This document shows positions 49,058-60,100 of a stretch of 64,000 nucleotides of DNA, piece by piece (position 1 is the stretch's first letter; each line of letters opens with the position of its first letter). Source of the stretch: Glandiceps talaboti (lineage: Eukaryota > Hemichordata > Enteropneusta > Spengelidae); NCBI RefSeq assembly GCF_964340395.1, contig NC_135555.1, positions 3,034,501-3,098,500 on the forward strand, in the 5' to 3' direction. The notes below the pieces were generated by a model. The model saw only the letters and a list, made by a program, of their open reading frames with translations, was not told where the DNA came from and searched no databases. Both the position numbers and the translations under genes were made by a program.

Positions 49058-52000
49058 TCATTGATTCTGTGATGTTGTCTGTTTCTGCTGTAAAATCTTG
49101 GCAATCTTTGCTTGTAAAAGGAGTAAGTTTTTCCGTGTTGTTTCATCAACTTGTGAAATATTTATATCATTCACATCTTGATTGGCTGACAGCTGAATGG
49201 CCTGAAATGAATGAACACAGAAATGGTTGAGTTATGAATTAGGACTACACATCTTTAAACAACCAGGCATATATTCTACAATACTGATCCTAATTAATTG
49301 AGAACAGTGTCGAATGAAGACAGGTGAAATGTAGTACCCATGCGCTATTCAAGTTGTATACCGAAATATTACTTTGACATGCAAATGGCATATAATTTTA
49401 ATCTCACACCAGCATTTCCCATCTACAAACAGCTGAATTGTGGACAGGACATCACAAAAAATACAACGCATGTACAAGTGTACTACAGTGACTGCCATAT
49501 ATCTGTGTCTGTATACTTCTTGATGTAATAAGTTGCAATCATCCTAACTTGTTGCTATGCTATGTTTAATGCAATCAATCATATTCAGATTTACTCCATG
49601 CAAGATAAGTGAGTTCGTTCTGATGTGGGCCAGGGACAATGGATCATTTCTCAAGTTGTCAAATATGATGAGGTAAAAGTTGTATGATCTATATCTTGAG
49701 ATCTAAATAACAATTCACCATTGTGACAGGTACACGGAGTACGATATCATATGGTACCAGTTATTTGATATATTTATATATCTCTGGTACAATTGACCTA
49801 TACATTCTCAGTCTGTATAACTAGACTATAGTATTAACACATGTCATGTGACAGTGACACCAAATGACTTACCTGTCCATCTGACAATGGTATATATGCC
49901 TCTGGTACAGCTGCACCTTTGTGTGATGCATTACTGAGTGGACTGCCAGCTAGGGACATAATCCTCTCCCCAGCTTTGGGTTCTCGTAGTACTGCTGGTG
50001 TCACTGGTAGTCTAGGGAAATACAAAGGAGAAATACAGCAGTGTTATCTATAGGAATAAAACAATATGTGATAAGGATGGCAACACAGATTGGATACTTC
50101 CTGAGCAGTTCAGGAAGTATGAGAGTTGTGTTATTACAGGATTATGATAGGCATCAGCAGTTATAATTGTAAAGCACTTTAACTTATCAAAAAACATGTT
50201 GAAGGAGGTTGAAAATGACACTGAAAAACTATTGCTTACAGTATATGCTGATCACAGTATACATAATATTGTCAGTCTCTATAGTGAACACTGAGGTTTC
50301 TGAATTCATTATTTGGTGGTACATGACTAAATAGTCAAGACACACATAATGTTTTCATTCAAAAGCAAGACATTATTGTACGCTGAAATCCCATTCTATG
50401 TTGCTAAAGTGAGACATGACATCCTTACCTGGGGTCAAATTTTGGTGTTATGGCTGGTGTGTCCCAACCTGCTGTGATTGCATTATGTCGGCCAGTATGG
50501 ACAGCTGGAGTGATAAATGAATGATTTAAAGCTGCTTTCCTGTAAACAAATCAAAGAAACATTACTAATGTTGTTAACTTAATGATAACAAGCATAGTTA
50601 CAGTGACAGTCTTGGTAAGCAAAAAGACTTTATTGTATAACAATTTGATGAAATCTATAGCATGATGTGAAAAATTCTGAACAATAAAACATAGAAAAAT
50701 ATTCTGTACAGTACATCAGTATATAGGTAAACTTCCATCTTCCTTTATATTCAGTGTTCTTGTTAAGAATTTAGAACCTGGCTAATACAGAAAGGTAGTT
50801 GTAAGTGTTTTGCTGAAGTTTTAGTGCTTATGGCAGTGTAAATGAGGCAGAAATCTACTGTTGTTTCACACATATACTGTGCCAGTATAGTGGAGCAAAC
50901 TTGAAGGGTAAAATTTCTGGACAACTTCAAGTAGTTTGTACCTTCTTGTTATCTATTAATGAAATCACTACTAAAGCTACGTTATATTTCCAAAGGGACT
51001 AGTAATGTGCAATTGTTGGCCATGGTCACCGTTATAATTACAACAGCATGGTTTGGCAACATATTACCAATAGTCCATTATCAAGTATAGCATGCGTTAC
51101 AATGAAAGTAAATTAACAAACTTAGTCTAAGATGCAGTGAATATATAAAAAGAGAATTTTAGTTCCTATAGTGGTAACTGGCACTGAAATTTACTATTGA
51201 TACACTTGTCCTCAGATTCAGAGTTATAATCAGCTGGCTGCCATTGAACAATGTTCTGTAAGTGTTCTAGGAACAGAGTAATTCAACAAATTAGCCAGTG
51301 ATGACATGAGAAGAAATACTCCACCCAAACCAACTCTGTACTAACTGTTGCATACTCCTCACAGTGACAATGTCTTGACAAGTTCAGCCCAAATGCCTTG
51401 AAAATGCACATCATTGGACAGCGATAACTTTATGAGTAATTAAAGCGGAATGCCACTCCAGAAAAATAAAGGTATTTTCATTAACTGTGGGTCCTGGAGA
51501 ATCATTTCATGATTTCACATCACATAAGTTTAGCTCAATTACGAAAAACACCAAATTGAAACTCTTTTCACCTCTTAGAGTGATGCATAATTGAAGCTGC
51601 CTAATACTAGGTCTTAGCAGATATGGATATTTATTAGATGCACACTGGTTATAAGAATTGTTTGTATTGAAATATAAATGAAAATTAAGGAAGGAGATCC
51701 CTGCTTTGAAGTCAAGTAAGAATTAGCTCAACACAACAGGTTCATTCCTGTATACTGACTAACTGTATCTTTCCCTTTTCTGGGAGCTAAAAATCCTACC
51801 TTGCTGATCTTCTGACTGTAGTTGGTGCCTGAGGAGGCGGCATACTCATACTATCTTGTTCATCCACTGTACTTGTATTTTGTGTTTTTCTACTTGTTCT
51901 ACCTTTTCCTACTGTGGTCTTTTTAGTCCTCTGGAAAGAAAGAAACATAGATATCATAATGATTTGTAATAAAAGTTGAGATTGTTCTCAAGAATGTTAC

Positions 52001-53453
52001 AGTTATACTTTACGTGTAACAAGTTGCATGTTATGAAGCCTTTGCCCACCCGGGCCAAAAATATAGCACAGAATAACCATAAAGTCAGCAATACATGTAG
52101 GTGTTATAACCATTGTCTTGATAATGACCAATAAAACAATTAATTATTATGATCACCAAGACACAGTGATTTTTCCATACCTTCCGTTTAGTGCCTGTCT
52201 GTGATGACTGTGTTGATAGCGTATCTGACAATTCATCTGTTGAAGGCAGGCGTTCTTCTTTGATCTTGATATCCATACTAGGGGGTTCAGTCGATTTGAT
52301 ATTGCCTACATTTCCTAGTGGTACTCTATTACTTGTAGATTTTGTGAGTGTACTCCCTAACTGCCCTGCCATGGAGTCTACAGTCTTGGAGGCTTCTTCC
52401 AATGCAACAGCACTGATACTGCCTCCTTTAGCTGGTGGTAACAAACAACATTTTAAAAGCTGGTTATTTAGTTACTATGCATTCAATCGTCCTGTGAATT
52501 GTACACTTTTACGTAAAGTACTGTTTGTTTCTCCTCTGGTAATGCATATTTCCTCCACACGCTATCACCATATCAAAGTATTTGATTACTATCTATGTAT
52601 GGGAAATATTCTAAACCTACCTTGGATGACTCTATTTGCATGTATGTATAAAACTGAGTTACTGATTTATAAACACACAACTGTCTTGATATGAAAAAAT
52701 TGAGGACCACACTATATGTTCTTGTGTAATAAAGAAAAAGACATACATTTTACAACTGTTATTTTAGAAACGATGCTATATTTATATCAGCATAACCTTC
52801 ATCAGAGATGAAGACATTAACTCACCTACAAATTCAGATCTTGTCATATTTTTCATACTTTTAGGGAGTTTGAACACTTCCATTTTGTACGATGAACTGA
52901 TTAGTGAACACATTTTTTCTGCTTCTTTTCTCATGCTTTCTATCCTGGTTTCAACTGTGAAGGAAAAAGAAAGAAATGGAAGTGAAAAAATTTCATCAAC
53001 CTACATTATAGTTAGTTAATCTTTCTCCCAACTTGTACTTAGTTGTGTACAAACAAATACCAGGGTAATATGGAATTGACAAAAAGGTTCAGGTATCCAT
53101 GATACATCATACAATCATGTCACATTTTTACTAGTACTGTTTATTATTTTATTATTAACTATTACTTACATAGTTCACTTAGGTATAAGTAAAGTAAGTA
53201 CAAAGAACAACAAATTCAAATTGGTTATTTTTTTTCTGCTAGCACTGACTGATGTCATTTTCTGTGTGGCATCACAACTTCAGTAGAAAATAAAATACAT
53301 TAAACATGTATACTTACCTTCTAAATCAAAATCTTGTAAAAATAATTCCAACTTTTCTCTACGTTCATTCTCTGATAAATCAGTTGAGTCATCGCCAGTT
53401 GGTAGTTTGGGTTTGGTTCTTTTGGTTAACTTTGTCTTCCTTTTCCTTGGCAT
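49058..53453 (-). CDS. CDCA8: Borealin, chromosomal passenger complex subunit, complete, 7 coding exons, 346 aa
   Basis: Borealin joins INCENP and survivin to target Aurora B to centromeres and the spindle midzone. Exons, high to low: 53318-53453, 52826-52954, 52181-52431, 51800-51930, 50429-50539, 49873-50011, 49058-49201; GT-AG with agreeing phases, 347 codons including the stop. N-terminal INCENP/survivin-binding helix: LELFLQDFDLEVETRIESMR then YKMEVFKLPKSM. Basic Ser/Thr-rich middle (KKTTVGKGRTSRKTQ). C-terminal borealin domain: PAVLREPKAGERIMSLAGSP then LSANQDVNDINISQVD and a final helix. Human borealin is 280 aa; the extra length is in the disordered middle. The ATG follows an acceptor (AATTACAG|AAG ATG), so an upstream 5' UTR exon must exist, probably near 54.2 kb. 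Confidence 0.93.
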
Positions 53454-53550
53454 CTTCTGTAATTAATTTGAGCATACAAGTTTTCAGTCTACTGTAATAC
53501 ATGTACAACTATCTGATAATAATATGCAGAAATGTCTATTTCATAATAAC

Positions 53551-53590
53551 TTGGAGCATAGACACTCCACGTGGAGGGTCTATGCTTTGA
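53551..53590. repeat. 40-bp hairpin repeat (CATAGAC...GTCTATG)
   Basis: TTGGAGCATAGACACTCCAC + GTGGAGGGTCTATGCTTTGA is a near-perfect palindrome related to 23501-23542. It lies upstream of the first coding exon of CDCA8. Confidence 0.6.
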
Positions 53591-54269
53591 GCCAACACCA
53601 CTGACATAATAAAGGATACTATTACTATAGTATTTCATTTACAATTCGGATTCCAGAACATGATCAGCGTCAGGCTGGAATTGTAAAACGCCGAGTGTAT
53701 CTCAAAAGTTGAGACTGGTGAAATGTGAAGTGGCTAGATAACCCACTCTAGCTCGTCCTAACTTTTCAGGCCAAACTCACAGTGAACTGCCTTCAAATTC
53801 AATGTGATTGTTTTGTGTAGTGTATTACTATTACCAGACTGGCACCAAAATACAAATTTGTCTTCCGACGTTCCGTTACAAAGTTTTATCCAAAAGTTCG
53901 ATGACATGACTTAAATCTACACATTCTATACTCATTATGCATACAGGTAAAAGGGGTGCATATCGGAAACCATTTCGTGATCAGACAATTAAACCCCAAG
54001 ATTGGTCATATGACCTATCCCAATGCAATGTTTGCAATCATTCAACTTCAAGACATTGTACATGTATCGCGCATCAGGCTCGGAAAAACATCCCGTTTCC
54101 GAGAAGTTGTATTAAAATATCATCATAGTATTTATCTTTACGATCGATTAAAGTTATACACGATACACTACTTGCCTTTGATCACGAAATAACAGCAAAA
54201 TGGCTTCAATTTATACTGTGTGTAAAAACTAAAGTACAATCCGTGATGGTCCGCCACTATTTCAAACGT

Positions 54270-54448
54270 TTTCTGAATGGCCAATCAAATCGCGTAATGA
54301 TATCACGTGCCCCATAAAGCGTGCGCCCCCTGGTGGTGACCTTTACAGCACAAAAACGAAAGGTTGTGCCAGGAATGTCTCTCGATCTCGTGGAAGTGTT
54401 CACTATTTTGCATTTTACATGTAAAACAGAATATTTAGAGACTTGTTC
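54270..54448. promoter_or_regulatory. Bidirectional CDCA8/AIRIM promoter with CTCF consensus and E-box
   Basis: GCGCCCCCTGGTGG at 54323-54336 is the exact reverse complement of the vertebrate CTCF core CCACCAGGGGGCGC. CACGTG lies at 54304-54309. The block lies between the divergent CDCA8 and AIRIM genes, about 1 kb between start codons. Motifs are seen; occupancy is inferred. Confidence 0.6.
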
Positions 54449-54452
54449 ATGA
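54375..54452 (+). other. Candidate uORF overlapping the AIRIM start codon
   Basis: An ATG at 54375 opens 25 codons ending in a TGA (54450-54452) that overlaps the ATG at 54449 as ATGA. It matters only if the transcript starts upstream of 54375. Confidence 0.35.
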
Positions 54453-56737
54453 TTATGGAGATAGAGAACAAAGTTCGCAAAGAATTATTCAAAGCACTCC
54501 GAAGTATGGAGCAAGAAGATAGGAAATGGAAAGAAACAGTAGATTCTTCGACTGAACATTTGAGTTCTGTATGTAACCTCTGTGAACAGCTGAGGTGTTG
54601 TGGTAAGGTGAACCTGGAGATGACACCCCTTCGAAACTTTACTGACTTAAAGGAACGATTGCAATACAAAATCATTTATTCGTTGGAAGTCATTATGGCA
54701 AAATTGCGAGATAATTTGTAAGTTATGAATAACCTATTGGTGTGTTTATCATAAATTTCATTCATTTATTTTATTTATTCATTCATTCATTCATTCTGAA
54801 CATAGGCACTTGATTGAATCAAGTGTGTGTATAAAATACTACTTGTACTACCATAATAAAATATTATTTTCTTTATACACAGATTGATTCAAGTGCATGT
54901 GATTATGAACATATACATTCAATAATTGTGCATTGTTTTCAAGAGCTTTTACCACATTCAGCAACAAGCATGTGATTGATATTTTTTCTGGTGGAATAAA
55001 ACTGAATTTTCTGTTTCTCACTTTCTTTCCCTGTCTCATTGAATAAGTAAAAAGTAACTTCTTCTAGTTTTTTCTTTCGACTGAATATTAAATCTTTTTA
55101 TCTTTGAAAGTTTGAGCAAGATTTGATAATATATACAATTATATAAATGTGTATGTGTGAGCATATATAATGTATCATGTTATGTTATAAGATAGAGGAT
55201 GTACATAACAAGTATTTCATAATAGAATTTCATTGTAGTTGACATTTCAGCATTAATTCCTCTCCCCCTTGTCTAGTGTATGAGTGTTAATGCAGTCATA
55301 ATTATTTTAGGTGGGGTGGGGGTGGGGGCAACACCATACAATGCACTACAATAAGTAAGTTGTATAAATTCATTATCATATTTTGTTTTTCACTTTCTTT
55401 CTTTTGCAAATTGTAGGAAGATATTGCAAGAAATACAGAAGAGAACCAACAGAAATTATGTGCAATGTATGGAAGTTTATCACAGTGTTGCTGATAAACT
55501 TGGTATAGATAAAACACTAGAGAGACCAGCTACAGAGCCTTCCATTGCTGACATATTGGAATGGTTGTATGATGTAGACAGAGTTGTCACTCAGGAGTAT
55601 CCTTGATTATGTTGATATAACTGCCACTTTGCAGAATAAAAGGCACTGTTGAAAACTGATGTATTTACAGACAGTTAACAAATACCAAGACAAAATACAA
55701 GAACTAGTCTGTTTTTGATTCCCACATTTACAGTCGGCTAATACCTAACAAAAAGTAAAAGATAGAACAAAGCTAGTAGAATAATGGCTTCAACTCGTAT
55801 TTTCTGAGAATTCAAATAACACACAGTGAGTCACATTCTCTAATACAAGACACTCACCCAAGTTTACTTGTACATCAATGATAGAAAAGAGACATGAAGC
55901 ACAGCAATTCCATCCTCCGTCAGATTTTACTAAAGATGCTAATTATAAATCATGGTATGAAGCTACATGGAAAGTTGGAGATAATGAGTTTTGAGTATTC
56001 TCAATTCTTTGAACACGTTTGACTAATTCTGAATGTCTGGATAATTGAGCATATTTGGTTAGTTTTCCTTGACTAAAATTACTAGATATGCAAAGAGGAA
56101 ACTGTTGCTAGATCTAGTACAGTATGATCAAGAGTATGTTGAGGACTTGTCAAGACAGTGGAAAGATTCTGGAAATATACATATATTAATTGGAAGTAAG
56201 TTATCACAGAGTTTCAGATTTTGATTTTAGTGGCAAAGGGGTTGCTTCTAGACATATTTGTAAAATTGTCTTACCAGCACTGCAAATTTCACTATACATC
56301 ATCAACATGCTCTTGGTTATAACATGTGTGCAATGTCATTTTCTTGTTTGAATCTAATGCATTACAAAGTATAGACTCTGGGGGATGTTAGTATGATGGT
56401 GTATATTAGAGATGGGAGGAAAAAAATGACATAATTTGGAAACTCAAGCAGTGAGTGTGATGATTGTGTAATCTTGAGTGGAAGCTCAAGTTTGGTGTCA
56501 ATATTCTACAGTCTAGTTTCCACATTGTGTTATATGTGTAAGGGTATGTGAAACTGTATATTATCAACTGTAATGCAGTAAAATGCTTTTCCATAAACAA
56601 CATATACACACACATCCAATCCCTAAATTTTGGTATAGACATCAAATTTCAATCACTTTGTACTTCTCTCTCTCTACTTTCCAGATGTTTTGGCACACAC
56701 CAGTTTTTTTATGGCAGAAGAAAATGAGAAAAGATAG
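54449..56737 (+). CDS. AIRIM: AFG2-interacting ribosome maturation factor (C1orf109), complete, 4 exons, 203 aa
   Basis: Subunit of the complex with the AFG2 ATPases that releases shuttling factors during late 60S maturation. Exons: 54449-54717, 55417-55596, 56086-56195, 56685-56737; phases agree, 204 codons with stop. Human AIRIM is also 203 aa. Similarity (family from memory): FTDLKERLQYK versus human FPDLKERLRRK; EPSIADILEWLYDVDR versus SPSVADMLEWLQDIER; YAKRKLLLDLVQYDQE versus YLKRKYLLSSIQWGD; end NVLAHTSFFMAEE versus NVSFFLEE. Largely helical. A second in-frame ATG at 54455 (MEIENK) could be used instead. An AATAAA at 56829-56834, 92 nt after the stop, is a good polyadenylation signal. 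Head to head with CDCA8, tail to tail with DHX35. Confidence 0.93.
54773..54796. repeat. (TTCA)n microsatellite
   Basis: Short ATTC tetranucleotide run in AIRIM intron 1. Confidence 0.9.
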
Positions 56738-56828
56738 CAGATGTATAATATATAAATATATATTTTATTTACTGTTGTATTTTCTTAAGAAATACAAGTC
56801 TTCAGAGAAAACACAGTCCCAGGGGACA

Positions 56829-56834
56829 AATAAA
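56829..56834 (+). terminator. AIRIM: AIRIM polyadenylation signal AATAAA
   Basis: Canonical hexamer 92 nt after the stop codon, in the short tail-to-tail gap before DHX35. Confidence 0.6.
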
Positions 56835-56911
56835 CATAAATTGTAAAAATTGTATTGTGTTATGGCTGTTGTGAATGTAGTATCATAAACCCTACACATG
56901 TAGAGTCTATG

Positions 56912-57075
56912 GTAGTATACAGGGCTGTACAGTACTGTGGTTGTGTATTGGGATCCATGTGTTTGAATCACGGTATGTAGTATACAGGGCTGTACAGTAC
57001 TGTGATTATGTATTGGGATCCATGCGTTTGGATCACGGTATGTAGTATTCAGGGCTGTACAGTACTATGGCCGTG
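56912..57075. repeat. ~65-bp tandem repeat, about 2.5 copies
   Basis: Unit GTAGTATACAGGGCTGTACA + GTACTGTGGTTGTGTATTGG + GATCCATGTGTTTGAATCAC + GGTAT. Lies between AIRIM and DHX35. Confidence 0.85.
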
Positions 57076-57191
57076 TATGTGGATCCATGTATTCACATAC
57101 CTGTAGCAGCCCTGTGACTGCTACCAAGGTATGAAGGTTTCAGCACATATAACATCTCTCATCACAAGTTGTCTTCCAGCTGATGTTAATT

Positions 57192-60100
57192 TCACTCCAT
57201 TTTTGCCTTTTTAGCTGCAATTTCCCTTTCCTGTGGATGACAATGACCAGACAAATATTAACAAATGACTAGTGATGGTGCATTGGTGATAACCCCCCCC
57301 CCCCCCCATGCTAGATATTACCACGGTGTTTAATTTAAGTCACCGAGAAGTGATTGTGTGATTTGATGAAAAACTTGATGCTCTATGTTACAATATATCA
57401 AGTACGTATTTTCTGAGGTGGTGTCTGTAGTATTTTTCAGCAGTAGAATAAACTAGATGCCCTGTGTTACAAGATATCTTCGTCAACACATGATTGTCAG
57501 ATAACTATATACCATTTCTTTAGTATTTTTTGAAGTAGTGTGTGTAATAACTTATCATCTATCATCTCATTTTAGTGCCCATTGGGCAACATTATACAAG
57601 TAAACATATCTAGCAAAGTGAAACACAACCACAACTCTGTATAATGCTTGTCAAGATGGTGTTAACAGTCATCACTCATATTGAGATATTACTCTCCCAT
57701 GTCTTGTTGTATACTCACAGTGCCATACTGATAATAATGTGGGGCTAATTCATACAGCCAAGACGCATCAATCACTGTCACATCTCTCATGTAATCTTTA
57801 TTAGTCTGCAGAATTTCATTAAATACCACCCTGAAAGAGATGAATCAGTCATGCGTATGTCAGAGATATGACTGTGATGTATAATGTTATGGCATAGAGT
57901 CTGGTTAGTACACAGTAATGTATCTATTGATATATGACAAGTATTGTAACAAGTGTCTTGTTGATTGGCAGAATAATTCACAGTAGCAACAAATAATGGA
58001 AACAGTACATTCAAATGTGTGAACTTAGTGTTGTGAAGAAGTAGGATAGTGTACATTGGAAATGGTGTAAAATTACCAGTTAGGTGTTTGTTCAGGATAC
58101 AATACTGATGTAGGGTGGATATGCAGTGTATAGTGATTGGCATAACACTTACCATAGTGATTGGCATAACACTTACCATTTGGGTGGTTTTTCAGGATAC
58201 AATACTGATGTAGGGTGGATATGCAGTGTATAGTGATTGGCATAACACTTACCATAGTGATTGGCATAATACTTACCATTTGGGTGGTTTTTCAGGATAC
58301 AATACTGATATAGGGTGGATATGCAGTGTACAGTGATTGGCATAACACTTACCATAGTGATTGGCATAACACTTACCATTTGGGTGGTTTTTCAGGATAC
58401 AATACTGATGTAGGGTGGATATGCAGTGTATAGTGATTGGCATAACACTTACCATAGTGATTGGCATAACACTTACCATTTGGGTGGTTTTTCAGGATAC
58501 AATACTGATGTAGGGTGGATATGCAGTGTGTAGTGATTGGCATAACACTTACCATAGTGATTGGCATAACACTTACCATTTGGGTGGTTTTTCAGGATAC
58601 AATACTGATGTAGGGTGGATATGCAGTGTATAGTGATTGGCATAACACTTACCATAGTGATTGGCATAACACCATTTGGGTGTTTGTTCAGGATACAATA
58701 TTTGATGTAGGGTGGATATGCAGTGTACAATGATTGGCATAACACTTACCATAGTGATTGGCATAACACTTACCATTTGGGTGGTTTTTCAGGATACAAT
58801 ACTGATATAGGATGGATATGCAGTGTATAGTGATTGGCATAACACTTACCATAGTGATTGGCATAACACTTACCATTTGGGTGGTTTTTCAGGATACAAT
58901 ACTGATGTAGGGTGGATATGAAGTGTGTAGTCATCCCTAACAGTTCTATAGCTGCCACTAGGATGAAGTCTAGCTGCATTAGCAAAGAATCCACTAACAA
59001 TGCATCTACATATTGGGTCTACATCTCCCTCACTTGATACCATCTTGATTTTAAATTTCTTGGCAATCTTCTTCAATTGTTCTCGTATTGATGTGGCTCT
59101 AGTTAGACCTACAGGGTATTAAAGTTTACAAGTTTCAATAGATCACTTCACATTTCTTGACATTTTCTTCAGTTGTTCTCATACTGATGTGGCTCTAGAC
59201 AGGCCTATAACTGAGATATCAAATTATGTAACTCCATTCACAGATAACTTGGATTCTCTTTGCAGATATGTTGTCATTTTAGCCTAAACTATTTTGAATT
59301 ATTTGTCAAAATACTGCTTGCCTCTATTATGTGATCCTCTGCCAATATTATGTTAGGGAAGCTGCCACTTTCTTTTATTTCAAGCTGTGTGTATTATGGG
59401 TTATCCACTCCAATCATTGAAGGAATTTATTTATCTTACCTCTATAGTTCAAATAATTTTCATGACACCACCTTGAGCTCTTGTTATGCTGTTACAGAGA
59501 TGTGAAAAAAGAGTATGATTTATTACATGATCAGTTCAGTAAAACCAAATGAAACAAATTTACTTCATCAAAAAATAGTACTGTAATGTTATACTCTCAT
59601 AATGTACTGTCAGATCTGTACTTTCTGCTTTTTACACAATGTACCTCGACAATGAGAGAGCAAAGATTTCATTGACACCTCACAGAGAAGTCCTTCATTT
59701 TACTCTTCATAACATCTTGGCAAATATTCAGGAATAACTACCAAACTCTAACACAAAATCATGCAAGTTCAATTGAAAATGACTCAATCTTTTAAACTGG
59801 TAAGAAATTGTAAATTGCTCTGGGTCTGGAACACTCATGTTTCCCCACTTTCTGACTAAGAACTTTGTACAGGTTTATTTTGTAATTTTTTTTGATACGT
59901 TAAGAATATTCATGTCTCCAAAAATCTGTCCTCAAGACAGTATAAATCACTACACATGTACTAACCTGAATAAATGCTTCATATACATTCAACAATGTTA
60001 TGTGATCACCCTCTGCTACTGAAAAGTTCCTCTTGGCTTTCTCCTGAAAGTGGAAACAGAGTTGAATTACAACTTTGTAACTTCTGAACTTTGCAACTTC

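Noticed and set aside
58073-58776. Series of ~68-aa minus-strand frames ending [17 protein letters not shown]
   Set aside because: Not separate genes: only the copy joined to the exon at 58874-59108 is coding; the rest are tandem copies in the intron.
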